Source: Campylobacter sp. UBA1713 | GTDB taxonomy: Bacteria; Campylobacterota; Campylobacteria; Campylobacterales; Campylobacteraceae | Reading direction: 5' to 3' | Length of the DNA: 9,511 nucleotides | Assembly (NCBI GenBank): GCA_002317305.1 | Contig: DCIZ01000072.1 | Coordinates: 1 to 9,511 of the forward strand | Part shown: one piece after another, positions 1-5,481 of the stretch | How positions within the stretch are numbered: the stretch's first letter is position 1 | Layout of the letters: every line of letters begins with the position of its first letter | The notes under the pieces: generated by a model | What the model was told of the DNA's origin: nothing | What the model saw: the letters and a program-made list of their open reading frames with translations, nothing else | Database searches by the model: none | Program-made: the position numbers and the translations under genes

Positions 1-13
1 GGGGCTTCGCCCC
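1..13. terminator. GC-rich hairpin at window edge
   Basis: The perfect 5-bp stem GGGGC/GCCCC with a TTC loop opens the window. No T-run follows on the plus strand, so it is either the remnant of a terminator or small repeat belonging to a gene left of the window, or simply a short palindrome. Its function cannot be decided from this sequence. Confidence 0.3.
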
Positions 14-30
14 TGCGACCCCTTAAATCG

Positions 31-79
31 CTCCGCACTCCGAACTCCGAACTCCGAACGCAAAACACAAAACACAAAT
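31..79. repeat. Degenerate 7-bp tandem repeat, seven units
   Basis: Seven consecutive heptamers can be read without a gap: CTCCGCA, CTCCGAA three times, CGCAAAA, CACAAAA and CACAAAT. The reverse complement of the first units (TGCGGAG, TTCGGAG) is the same family as the GCGGAGT and GCGGAAT units found after gltA at 3393-3465, here in the opposite orientation. A 7-bp period cannot preserve a reading frame, so the tract is non-coding. It lies just upstream of the rpsU promoter region. Confidence 0.75.
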
Positions 80-114
80 TTCTCGCAAAATTTCCCACAA
101 ATTCGTTTTCATTT

Positions 115-145
115 TATAATCTTTTAATCTATTTTTAACTATAAT
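115..145 (+). promoter_or_regulatory. rpsU promoter region with two TATAAT boxes
   Basis: Two exact TATAAT -10 boxes lie at 115-120 (in TTTTATAAT) and 140-145 (after TTTTTAAC), 25 bp apart, within T-rich DNA. Epsilonproteobacterial sigma-70 promoters have a strong -10 and periodic T-rich upstream DNA in place of a conserved -35. The 140-145 box is the better placed for rpsU and would give a leader of roughly 30-35 nt. Which box is used is inferred. Confidence 0.65.
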
Positions 146-185
146 TACCGCTTATTTATTTTAAAAAGAAAGGTGGTAATGAGTC

Positions 186-398
186 ATGCCTGGTGTTAAA
201 CTTTTTCCAAGCGAAAGCTTTGATGAAGCATACAGAAGATTTAAGAAACAGACAGATCGTAACCTGATCGTGACTGAACTTCGCGCTAGAAGATATTTTG
301 AGCCTATGACAGAAGTCAGAAAGAAACAAAAGATCGCCGCTAGAAAGAAGATTCTAAAAAGACTTTGGATGCTACGCCGTTATGAGTCTAGACTCTAA
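186..398 (+). CDS. rpsU: 30S ribosomal protein S21
   Basis: This 70-aa protein is recognisable over its full length as S21, a small very basic protein of the 30S subunit that binds near the 3' end of 16S rRNA and helps initiation. It shows the family's N-terminal half ([11 protein letters not shown], residues 13-23), the RARRYFEP segment near residues 33-40, a lysine/arginine-rich middle and the C-terminal MLRRYESRL. The start is set by AAAGGTGG at 169-176, 9 nt upstream; another ATG at 179 is out of frame. The gene has its own promoter (115-145) and ends at an intrinsic terminator (407-432), so it is probably mainly a single-gene transcript, with possible read-through into the next gene. Confidence 0.97.
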   Translation: MPGVKLFPSESFDEAYRRFKKQTDRNLIVTELRARRYFEPMTEVRKKQKIAARKKILKRLWMLRRYESRL

Positions 399-406
399 CC
401 CTATTT

Positions 407-432
407 GTCCCGCTTCGTGCGGGGCTTTTTTT
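407..432 (+). terminator. Intrinsic terminator after rpsU
   Basis: A 7-bp stem, GTCCCGC (407-413) with GCGGGGC (419-425) and one G-U pair, encloses a TTCGT loop. It is followed directly by seven T residues (426-432). This is a textbook rho-independent terminator 9 nt after the rpsU stop codon. Confidence 0.9.
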
Positions 433-470
433 AAATTTGAAATTTACATCGCTTTTAAAAGGCTCTTTAT

Positions 471-1097
471 ATGAAAAACGCTATCATTTTACCGAATCCA
501 AAACCTCATAACCAAAAGATAAACGTTGTTCCACTCTCGTCTCGCCCGCCGCAATCGCGCGATGAAGTGTGCTTTTTTGTCTCAAATTTCTTTGCACGCA
601 ACTTCACACAAGACCTAGACGAACGCTTTTTAGAAAAAGTTACACAAACGAGCTTTTTGGCGTCAGGCTCGAGGTGGCAAATCCACGCACAAAAATACCT
701 CGACTACTCGCTGGCAAACGAAAAACTCTCCGACATAAAAGCCGACTGCAAACGCATCTCAAAGATCACCGCACTTGACTTTTTCGGCAAAATCACGCAA
801 AAGCAGATGAACACGCTTTTAGAACAAGTAGGCGAGCCTGTTTGGTTTGCCGCACTTCCGCCGACACACATTAGCAACGTGCTTTTTGTTTTAGGCAAAC
901 TCTTTCACTATAATGTAAACAAAAACGCAAAACGCAAGCTAGTCAAATTTGCCGAAGGTGTCTTGCCGAGTGTGGCGCACTTTGCCATGTTTAGCCGCTT
1001 TTATGCGCAAACGGCGTATTTTAAAGCCATCGGCGAATATCTCTACGACTTTTGCGACCTCGTCAAAAACGCGCTAGAACTAAAGGTCGAGCTGTGA
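471..1097 (+). CDS. Conserved-looking protein of unknown function
   Basis: I do not recognise this 208-aa protein. The start is ATG with AAAAGG at 457-462, 8 nt upstream. There is no signal peptide and no clear membrane span. The N-terminal 30 residues are rich in proline and asparagine (IILPNPKPHNQ near residues 5-15), and the rest looks like a soluble, mostly helical protein with several aromatic pairs (SNFFARNF near 38-45, PVWFAALPP near 123-131). Its stop overlaps the lgt start codon (GTGA, 1094-1097), so the two genes are translationally coupled and expressed together. Codon use and base composition match the neighbouring core genes, suggesting a native gene. A link to lipoprotein or envelope biogenesis would be only a guess from the coupling to lgt. 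Confidence 0.85.
   Translation: MKNAIILPNPKPHNQKINVVPLSSRPPQSRDEVCFFVSNFFARNFTQDLDERFLEKVTQTSFLASGSRWQIHAQKYLDYSLANEKLSDIKADCKRISKITALDFFGKITQKQMNTLLEQVGEPVWFAALPPTHISNVLFVLGKLFHYNVNKNAKRKLVKFAEGVLPSVAHFAMFSRFYAQTAYFKAIGEYLYDFCDLVKNALELKVEL
1082..1086 (+). promoter_or_regulatory. Ribosome binding site deciding the lgt start
   Basis: AAAGG lies 7 nt before the GTG at 1094. The upstream in-frame ATG at 1052 would add 14 basic residues (RPRQKRARTKGRA) lying wholly inside the preceding gene, with no comparable binding site. GTG at 1094 is therefore the likely start. Confidence 0.7.
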
Positions 1098-1909
1098 ATA
1101 GCTGGAATCTCATCTACTCGTGGCTAGACCCTGTGGCGTTTTATGTGGGTAGCATCGCCGTTCATTGGTATGGCATCATGTATGTCGGCGCGCTTTTGGT
1201 GGCGTTTTTTGTCGCCAAACATTTCGCGCGTGAATTTGGCGTGAGTGCTAGCGTGCTAGAGAGTTACTTCATTTGGGCAGAAGTGGGCGTCGTGCTAGGT
1301 GCAAGGCTAGGTTATGTTCTCATTTATGACACGCAAACGGCGTTTTACCTCACTCATCCGTGGCAAATTTTTAACCCCTTTGCTAACGGCGAATTTGTCG
1401 GGATTCGTGGCATGAGTTATCACGGCGCGGTTGTGGGCTTTGTGGTCGCTAGCGTGCTTTTTTGCAAATTTAAAAAACAAAACTTTTGGCAGCTTTTGGA
1501 CTTGTGTGCCATCGCCATTCCGCTCGGCTACACGCTTGGGCGCGTGGGGAATTTTTTGAATCAAGAGCTTTGGGGGCGTGAGACGGACGTGGCGTGGGGC
1601 GTTTTTGTAGCAGACGCTTTAAGGCATCCTAGCCAGCTTTACGAGGCGTTTTTAGAGGGGCTTGTCATTTTTGCGCTTGTGCTTGTGTGGCGAAAGTGGG
1701 CTAGTTTCAAAGGCGAGCTCATAGCCGTCTATCTTTTTGCTTATGGCGTGGCAAGGTGCGTGTGTGAAGCGTTTCGTGAGCCTGACTTTCAGATGGGTTT
1801 TGTCGCGTTTGGGCTCAGCATGGGGCAGATTCTCTCGATTTTGATGCTTGTGTGTGCTAGCGTTATCTACTGGCGACTTTCACGAAAAAGTAAATTTGAA
1901 AAACAGTGA
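1094..1909 (+). CDS. lgt: Phosphatidylglycerol-prolipoprotein diacylglyceryl transferase
   Basis: Lgt is an inner-membrane enzyme that transfers diacylglycerol from phosphatidylglycerol to the lipobox cysteine of prolipoproteins, the first step of lipoprotein maturation. From the GTG start the protein has 271 aa, normal for the family, with several hydrophobic spans. Residues matching known functional positions of E. coli Lgt are present: Y26 in HWYGIMY; H110 (E. coli H103) in SYHGA; R150, N153 and E158 (E. coli R143, N146, E151) in GRVGNFLNQELWG; and R221 and E225 (E. coli R239, E243) in ARCVCEAFREPD. The motif after the histidine reads HGA, not the HGG of E. coli. Translation is coupled to the upstream 208-aa gene by a 4-nt GTGA overlap. 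No strong terminator follows, only the hairpin at 1926-1957. Confidence 0.96.
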   Translation: MNSWNLIYSWLDPVAFYVGSIAVHWYGIMYVGALLVAFFVAKHFAREFGVSASVLESYFIWAEVGVVLGARLGYVLIYDTQTAFYLTHPWQIFNPFANGEFVGIRGMSYHGAVVGFVVASVLFCKFKKQNFWQLLDLCAIAIPLGYTLGRVGNFLNQELWGRETDVAWGVFVADALRHPSQLYEAFLEGLVIFALVLVWRKWASFKGELIAVYLFAYGVARCVCEAFREPDFQMGFVAFGLSMGQILSILMLVCASVIYWRLSRKSKFEKQ

Positions 1910-1925
1910 ATTTATGTAAAGCGAA

Positions 1926-1957
1926 TTTTGCTCGCCGTTTTTTGACGGCAAGCAAAA
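1926..1957. repeat. Inverted repeat after lgt
   Basis: Arms 1926-1938 and 1945-1957 pair at 12 of 13 positions (C1933/A1950 mismatched) around a 6-nt loop. The stem carries TTTT at one end and AAAA at the other, but no T-run follows on the plus strand, so it is a weak candidate terminator or mRNA-stabilising hairpin for lgt. The rest of 1910-2110 is AT-rich, with CACAAAA-like runs near 1980-2005 and the gltA promoter at its right end. Confidence 0.5.
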
Positions 1958-2071
1958 CGGCAAAATATGCAAATTTACAAAAAACACAAAACAATCGCCA
2001 CAAATTCACAAACGCCCTACTTTTTATCTTTAAACATAACTTAAACTAAAATTTTGCTTATTTTAAATTTA

Positions 2072-2083
2072 TTTTGCTAGAAT
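2072..2083 (+). promoter_or_regulatory. gltA promoter, extended -10
   Basis: TTTTGCTAGAAT matches the epsilonproteobacterial TTTTGnTATAAT pattern, with TAGAAT (2078-2083) as the -10 hexamer and periodic T tracts upstream. It predicts transcription starting about 20 nt before the gltA ATG. The porin at 7660 has an almost identical box (TTTTGATAGAAT). A good ribosome binding site, AAGGAG at 2099-2104, follows 6 nt before the start. Confidence 0.75.
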
Positions 2084-2110
2084 CAACATTTTTGAATCAA
2101 GGAGCACGAC

Positions 2111-3388
2111 ATGGAGCACAAAAAGGCAAATTCAGTAACCATCACAGACAACAGAAACGGCGCTAGTTTTGACTTTCCCATCATAGACGGCACAAAGGGC
2201 GCAAGCGCTGTAGACATAGCTGAACTCTACAAAAAAACCGGACTTTTTACATATGACAACGGCTACACAAACACAGCATCATGTAAGTCAGCCATCACCT
2301 ACATAGACGGCGAAAAGGGCGAGCTCCTACACAGAGGCTACGACATCGCATGGCTAGCAGAAAACAAAAAATACCTAGACGTTGTCTATCTTCTCCTTTA
2401 CAAAAAACTCCCGACAAACGAAGAGTTTCGCGACTTCAAAGAGGAGATAAAAAGCCGAAGTTACCTAAACGAAAAGATGTTAAAACTCTTTGACTGCTTT
2501 CCAGACCGCGCTCACCCGATGGCGATCCTACAAGCCTCCATCGCCACGCTCAGCGCCTACTACACGCATGACATGAATTTTGACAACATAGACGACTACA
2601 TGGAGCTCGGCAAACGCCTCGTGGCAAAAGTCCCGACCATAGTCGCCTTCTCTTACCGCCACGCTCACGGCTTTCCGCCAGTTTACCCTGACCTTGACCG
2701 CGGTTTTACAGAGAATTTTCTCTACCTTTTGCGCGCCTTTCCACACGACAAAGTAGACCTAAAACCCATCGAGGTAAAAGCCCTTGACGCCATTTTGATG
2801 CTTCACGCTGACCACGAGCAAAACGCATCTACCACGACCGTTAGAAACGTAGGCTCCACTCACGCCCACCCTTACAGCTGCATTAGTGCGGGCATCGGCG
2901 CACTTTGGGGGCACGCACACGGCGGAGCAAACGAAGGCGTGGTAAAACAGCTAGAGATGATAGGCAGCGTAGAAAATGTAGACAAATTTATAAAACGCGC
3001 AAAAGACAAAAACGACCCGTTTCGGCTCATGGGCGTAGGACACAGAGTTTACAAGACTTTTGACCCACGTGCAAAGGTGCTAAAAAAGATGCGAGACGCT
3101 TTAATAGACGAGATAGGCATCGACTCAAATTTGATAAAAGTCGCAAATCGCATAGAGGAGATCGTGCTGCAAGACGAATACTTTGTCAGCCGAAATCTCT
3201 ACCCAAACGTAGACTTCAACAGCGGCGTCATCTTAAAAGCACTCGGCATCCCAAACGAAATGTTCGCCGCCATCTTTGTCATGGGACGCGTGCCGGGCTG
3301 GTTTAGCCAGTGGGTGGAGCTAAAAACTAGCGAAAGTGTGAAGATAGCACGCCCGAGACAAATTTACACTGGCGAAGTTGGTAGATGA
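2111..3388 (+). CDS. gltA: Type II citrate synthase
   Basis: Citrate synthase condenses acetyl-CoA with oxaloacetate to form citrate, the entry step of the TCA cycle, in the cytoplasm. The 425-aa length fits the hexameric, NADH-sensitive type II enzymes of Gram-negative bacteria. The catalytic triad is visible at H270 (LWGHAHGGANEG), H311 (GVGHRVYK) and D368 (PNVDFNSG), each exactly six residues later than E. coli H264, H305 and D362, so the alignment is essentially gap-free between them. The C-terminal ARPRQIYTG is also typical. The start is fixed by AAGGAG 6 nt upstream of the ATG, and the gene has its own promoter at 2072-2083. It converges on dprA, with repeats and a palindrome filling the 234-nt gap and no classical terminator. 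Confidence 0.98.
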   Translation: MEHKKANSVTITDNRNGASFDFPIIDGTKGASAVDIAELYKKTGLFTYDNGYTNTASCKSAITYIDGEKGELLHRGYDIAWLAENKKYLDVVYLLLYKKLPTNEEFRDFKEEIKSRSYLNEKMLKLFDCFPDRAHPMAILQASIATLSAYYTHDMNFDNIDDYMELGKRLVAKVPTIVAFSYRHAHGFPPVYPDLDRGFTENFLYLLRAFPHDKVDLKPIEVKALDAILMLHADHEQNASTTTVRNVGSTHAHPYSCISAGIGALWGHAHGGANEGVVKQLEMIGSVENVDKFIKRAKDKNDPFRLMGVGHRVYKTFDPRAKVLKKMRDALIDEIGIDSNLIKVANRIEEIVLQDEYFVSRNLYPNVDFNSGVILKALGIPNEMFAAIFVMGRVPGWFSQWVELKTSESVKIARPRQIYTGEVGR

Positions 3389-3392
3389 TTTT

Positions 3393-3465
3393 GGAATGCG
3401 TGCGGAATGCGGAATGCGGAGTGCGTTCAGAGTGCAGAATGTGGAGTGCGTGCGGAGTGCGGAAA
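3393..3465. repeat. Degenerate GCGGAAT/GCGGAGT heptamer repeat
   Basis: Beginning 5 nt after the gltA stop, 7-bp units are recognisable at 3402-3408, 3409-3415 and 3416-3422 (GCGGAAT, GCGGAAT, GCGGAGT), then at 3434-3440 (GCAGAAT), 3441-3447 (GTGGAGT), 3452-3458 (GCGGAGT) and 3459-3465 (GCGGAAA), with 4-bp interruptions (GCGT). Short open frames across it encode only low-complexity peptides and are not genes. The family is the inverse complement of the tract at 31-79. Confidence 0.75.
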
Positions 3466-3495
3466 TTTGCAATTCTCAAAAAAAGTCAAACCAAA

Positions 3496-3534
3496 CGCCG
3501 TCATTCTTCGGTCGCTCCCTTGCGAATGACGGCG
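3496..3534. repeat. REP-like palindromic element
   Basis: A perfect 11-bp inverted repeat, CGCCGTCATTC (3496-3506) and GAATGACGGCG (3524-3534), encloses a 17-nt loop. The GTCATTC…GAATGAC termini with a GC-rich middle resemble the small REP-type intergenic palindromes with GTCATT termini seen in many bacterial genomes. Lying between two converging genes, it could act as a bidirectional transcript end or 3' stabiliser, although no T-run follows either arm. Confidence 0.65.
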
Positions 3535-3573
3535 GTAACAGAAAACGGAATGCAGAAAACAGAAAACGGAATT
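3532..3573. repeat. Second heptamer tract next to the palindrome
   Basis: Six consecutive 7-bp units read GCGGTAA, CAGAAAA, CGGAATG, CAGAAAA, CAGAAAA and CGGAATT. A 14-bp direct repeat, ACAGAAAACGGAAT, occurs at 3538-3551 and 3559-3572, exactly 21 bp (three units) apart. The first unit overlaps the right arm of the REP-like palindrome, so the two elements are continuous. Confidence 0.65.
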
Positions 3574-3587
3574 TTGTAAAAATTCGC

Positions 3588-3599
3588 TTTTAGCTAAAA
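3588..3599. other. Short AT-rich palindrome downstream of dprA
   Basis: TTTTAGCTAAAA is a perfect 12-bp palindrome in the convergent gap, 24 nt beyond the dprA stop. It could contribute to a weak dprA transcript end on the minus strand, where T-rich sequence (complement of 3600-3620) lies between it and the gene. It may equally be chance in AT-rich DNA. Confidence 0.25.
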
Positions 3600-3622
3600 A
3601 CCAAAACCAAACAAACAAAACG

Positions 3623-4402
3623 CTACAAAATCCTCACATTTACCCCGTTTATCTCCACCTTTCCGTCAAGCTCATAGTCAAAAACCGCGTTGCCAAAACG
3701 TGCCAAAAGCTCGTCCAAATTTGCCCCACTTTTAACCGCTGCCAAAAGCTCATCTTTTGGTTCATTTAGCCAAACGGGCGTTTTGTTGTCGCCAAATTCC
3801 AAAGCAAACTCTTCAAAATCAAACAAAAGTTTCGCCTCGCCACGCGCCAAAAGCCTGTTTGTCCCATCACTCTCGCCCACGCGTTGTGGCAAAACATAAA
3901 GCGGCACGCCCATCTCCAAAGCAAATTTGGCGCTCGCCATCGAGCCACTTTGCTCGTCAGCTTGGGCGATGACGACTGCCTCACTGAGTGCTACGACCAC
4001 TCTGTTTCGTTCCACAAAGTGCCACGGGCGCGGCAAAAACTCACCTTCGTATTCGCTCAGTGCTAGCGCGTTAGCGTAAATTTGGCGAATCATAGCTTCG
4101 TTTTGTTTTGGATATACCGCGTCTAGTCCGTTTGCAAAGACGCCCACAGTGGCTGGAAACGCGCCCGTGTGTGCGAAGTGATCCACGCCCACAGCACCGC
4201 CGCTAACTACACAGATGCCGTGTTTTCGCAAAGACGCAGCGAGGTTTAGGACGACGCCTTTTGTGTAGTTGGTGCATTTTCTAGCGCCCACGATGGCGAC
4301 ACGCGGCATCTGCAAAAGCGAGAGGTCGCCTTTGTAAAAAAGCTGTTTTATGGGGTTTTTTGTAGATCTTTTTAGTTCTGGTGGAAGTTCATAAAGTCGC
4401 AT
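3623..4402 (-). CDS. dprA: DNA-processing protein DprA (Smf)
   Basis: DprA binds incoming single-stranded DNA during natural transformation and loads RecA, so it acts in the cytoplasm in DNA uptake and recombination. The 259-aa protein shows the Rossmann-type core in order: VAIVGAR (35-41), SGGAVGVDHFAHTGA (67-81), ERNRVVVALS (131-140), SGSMASAKFALEMG (152-165) and GTNRLLARGEAKLL (180-193). A short C-terminal segment (about 218-259) resembles the winged-helix tail; there is no long N-terminal SAM domain. The start is the ATG at 4402 with a weak site (AGG at 4409-4411, 6 nt away). It lies 14 bp after the VapD-like gene on the same strand with no terminator between, so it is probably co-transcribed with the toxin-antitoxin genes, an unusual context for a competence gene. 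Confidence 0.95.
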   Translation of the reverse strand: MRLYELPPELKRSTKNPIKQLFYKGDLSLLQMPRVAIVGARKCTNYTKGVVLNLAASLRKHGICVVSGGAVGVDHFAHTGAFPATVGVFANGLDAVYPKQNEAMIRQIYANALALSEYEGEFLPRPWHFVERNRVVVALSEAVVIAQADEQSGSMASAKFALEMGVPLYVLPQRVGESDGTNRLLARGEAKLLFDFEEFALEFGDNKTPVWLNEPKDELLAAVKSGANLDELLARFGNAVFDYELDGKVEINGVNVRIL

Positions 4403-4416
4403 GCGTTACCTAAATG

Positions 4417-4758
4417 TTAAATTTGAGTTTTTGGTTTTTTTGGGCTCTTTTGTGGCTTTCTCTCTACCATAAAGACGTGTTTTAGCGTGTGTTGCTCGCC
4501 GATGTCCGTTACGTCAAATTCAAGCAAACACGAAGCAAGCCAGCTGAATTTTTTGTTTAGCTTTTCTGAAAATTTAGAAATTTGCTTGTCATCTAGCTTT
4601 TCGTTTGAGATGTAGCCCGAGTATTGTCTGTGAGAAAAGCCGTTTTCTAAAAAAAATTTCTTTATGGCGTTGTAAGCCGCTACTGTGTTGTCGCCAAAGT
4701 GCTCTTTTAACGCTGTCGTGGAGAGGTCAAAATTTATGGCTTTTCTGCAAATGCTCAT
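4417..4758 (-). CDS. VapD-like protein, probable endoribonuclease toxin
   Basis: This 113-aa protein resembles the VapD (virulence-associated protein D) group, small Cas2-fold proteins, some shown to be endoribonucleases and toxins. The N-terminal strand KAINFDLST (residues 6-14) holds the conserved Asp (D11). HRQYSGYIS (43-51) corresponds to the RTQGSLYT-type segment of VapD, and FDVTDIG (81-87) to a later strand. A basic lysine/proline tail (97-113) extends beyond the usual core of about 95 aa. I chose the ATG at 4758, preceded by GGAG at 4766-4769 with 7-nt spacing. It overlaps the stop of the upstream 108-aa gene as ATGA, the usual toxin-antitoxin arrangement. The family call is from memory of conserved segments and could be off; the exact subfamily is uncertain. 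Confidence 0.72.
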   Translation of the reverse strand: MSICRKAINFDLSTTALKEHFGDNTVAAYNAIKKFFLENGFSHRQYSGYISNEKLDDKQISKFSEKLNKKFSWLASCLLEFDVTDIGEQHTLKHVFMVERKPQKSPKKPKTQI

Positions 4759-5081
4759 CGCCAAACTCCTACTTTGTCGTTTTTAAAGTCAGCGATAAGA
4801 TCGCTATCGCCATCTTTTTGACTAACCCACGTCCACTCTTTTACATTTAGTGTAAACCAGTCGCTATTTACCAAATGTCGCATCGTAAAAATCCCCAAAT
4901 CAGCCAAGCAGTGCTCGTCGTCCGGCGCGTGGTAGGTGTTTTTGTCTATTTTTATCATTCTACATTCAAGCGCTATCTCTTCTATGGTTTTATAAACATC
5001 CTCAAGGTCGTAAATTCCCTCACGCAGAATTTTCTCCTCGTCTAGCACAAAGTGCGTGCCTAAAAGTGAGTATTTTCTCAT
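4755..5081 (-). CDS. Unknown protein, candidate antitoxin of the VapD-like gene
   Basis: I do not recognise this 108-aa family. The protein is acidic and aspartate-rich, with predicted helices near 13-40 and a tryptophan-containing C-terminal half (SDWFTLN, KEWTWV, VGVWR at the very end); there is no signal peptide or membrane span. The ATG at 5081 is chosen over the upstream ATG at 5129 because AAGGAG (5088-5093) lies 6 nt before it, and the longer form would run into hepT. Its stop overlaps the VapD-like start (ATGA, 4755-4758), and it lies 19 nt after hepT. Being upstream of and coupled to a probable toxin suggests an antitoxin or partner; this is inference from position only. Confidence 0.8.
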   Translation of the reverse strand: MRKYSLLGTHFVLDEEKILREGIYDLEDVYKTIEEIALECRMIKIDKNTYHAPDDEHCLADLGIFTMRHLVNSDWFTLNVKEWTWVSQKDGDSDLIADFKNDKVGVWR

Positions 5082-5087
5082 ATTTTG

Positions 5088-5093
5088 CTCCTT
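5088..5093 (-). promoter_or_regulatory. Ribosome binding site of the 108-aa gene
   Basis: Minus-strand AAGGAG sits 6 nt before the ATG at 5081, in the 19-nt gap after the hepT stop. It is the strongest site in this gene cluster and fixes the start, excluding the upstream in-frame ATG at 5129. Confidence 0.75.
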
Positions 5094-5100
5094 ATAGTTG

Positions 5101-5481
5101 TTAAGAACTTTGATTTTGCAAATTTTCATAATATGACTTTACAGCATTATCTATTTTTTCTTTCAGATAAGGCAAATGATCTTTTATCGCCAACTCGATA
5201 AATTCATAATTTATCTCTTCATATTCATGTGAAGCAATATTTCTTGTTTTACTAAACGCCCTAATTTCATCTTCGCTAAATATTTTTAAAGCCTCCAAAT
5301 CATCGTTTTTTTGTATACCTTTAATCAACTCATCTATATTTACAAATTTCATCATAATAGCACCTTGAAGTGTATCCTCATCTTTAAGTGCATAACTTAT
5401 ACCGTTTTCACAATTTTTAAAAATAGCACCTATTTTTTGAGAAATTTTCTTTAACCTTTCAACGCTAGCTTTTTTAAACAT
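5101..5481 (-). CDS. hepT: HEPN toxin HepT
   Basis: HepT is the HEPN-domain RNase toxin of the MNT-HEPN (MntA/HepT) system. The 126-aa, mostly helical protein carries the diagnostic RX4HXY motif as RNIASHEY, with R80, H85 and Y87. R and H form the RNase site, and the tyrosine is the residue that the partner antitoxin AMPylates in characterised systems. The start is the ATG at 5481 with AAGGGG at 5488-5493, 6 nt upstream; it overlaps the 3' end of mntA by 8 nt, so translation is coupled. The DNA is markedly AT-rich (18 of 60 G+C in each of the lines 5161-5220 and 5221-5280), unlike the core genes, pointing to horizontal acquisition. The toxin looks intact. Confidence 0.85.
   Translation of the reverse strand: MFKKASVERLKKISQKIGAIFKNCENGISYALKDEDTLQGAIMMKFVNIDELIKGIQKNDDLEALKIFSEDEIRAFSKTRNIASHEYEEINYEFIELAIKDHLPYLKEKIDNAVKSYYENLQNQSS

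Noticed and set aside
1564..1577. Poly-G tract suggestive of phase variation in lgt
   Set aside because: The longest G run there is only five bases, shorter than the tracts of about eight or more that drive phase variation in Campylobacter.
1910..2110. Possible tRNA or small RNA in the lgt-gltA gap
   Set aside because: Apart from the hairpin at 1926-1957 and the promoter at 2072-2083, no cloverleaf, TΨC-loop motif or separate terminator could be found.
3378..3618. Short open frames on both strands across the gltA/dprA gap
   Set aside because: They consist of the heptamer repeat and the palindrome translated, give low-complexity peptides, lack ribosome binding sites and overlap each other in several frames.
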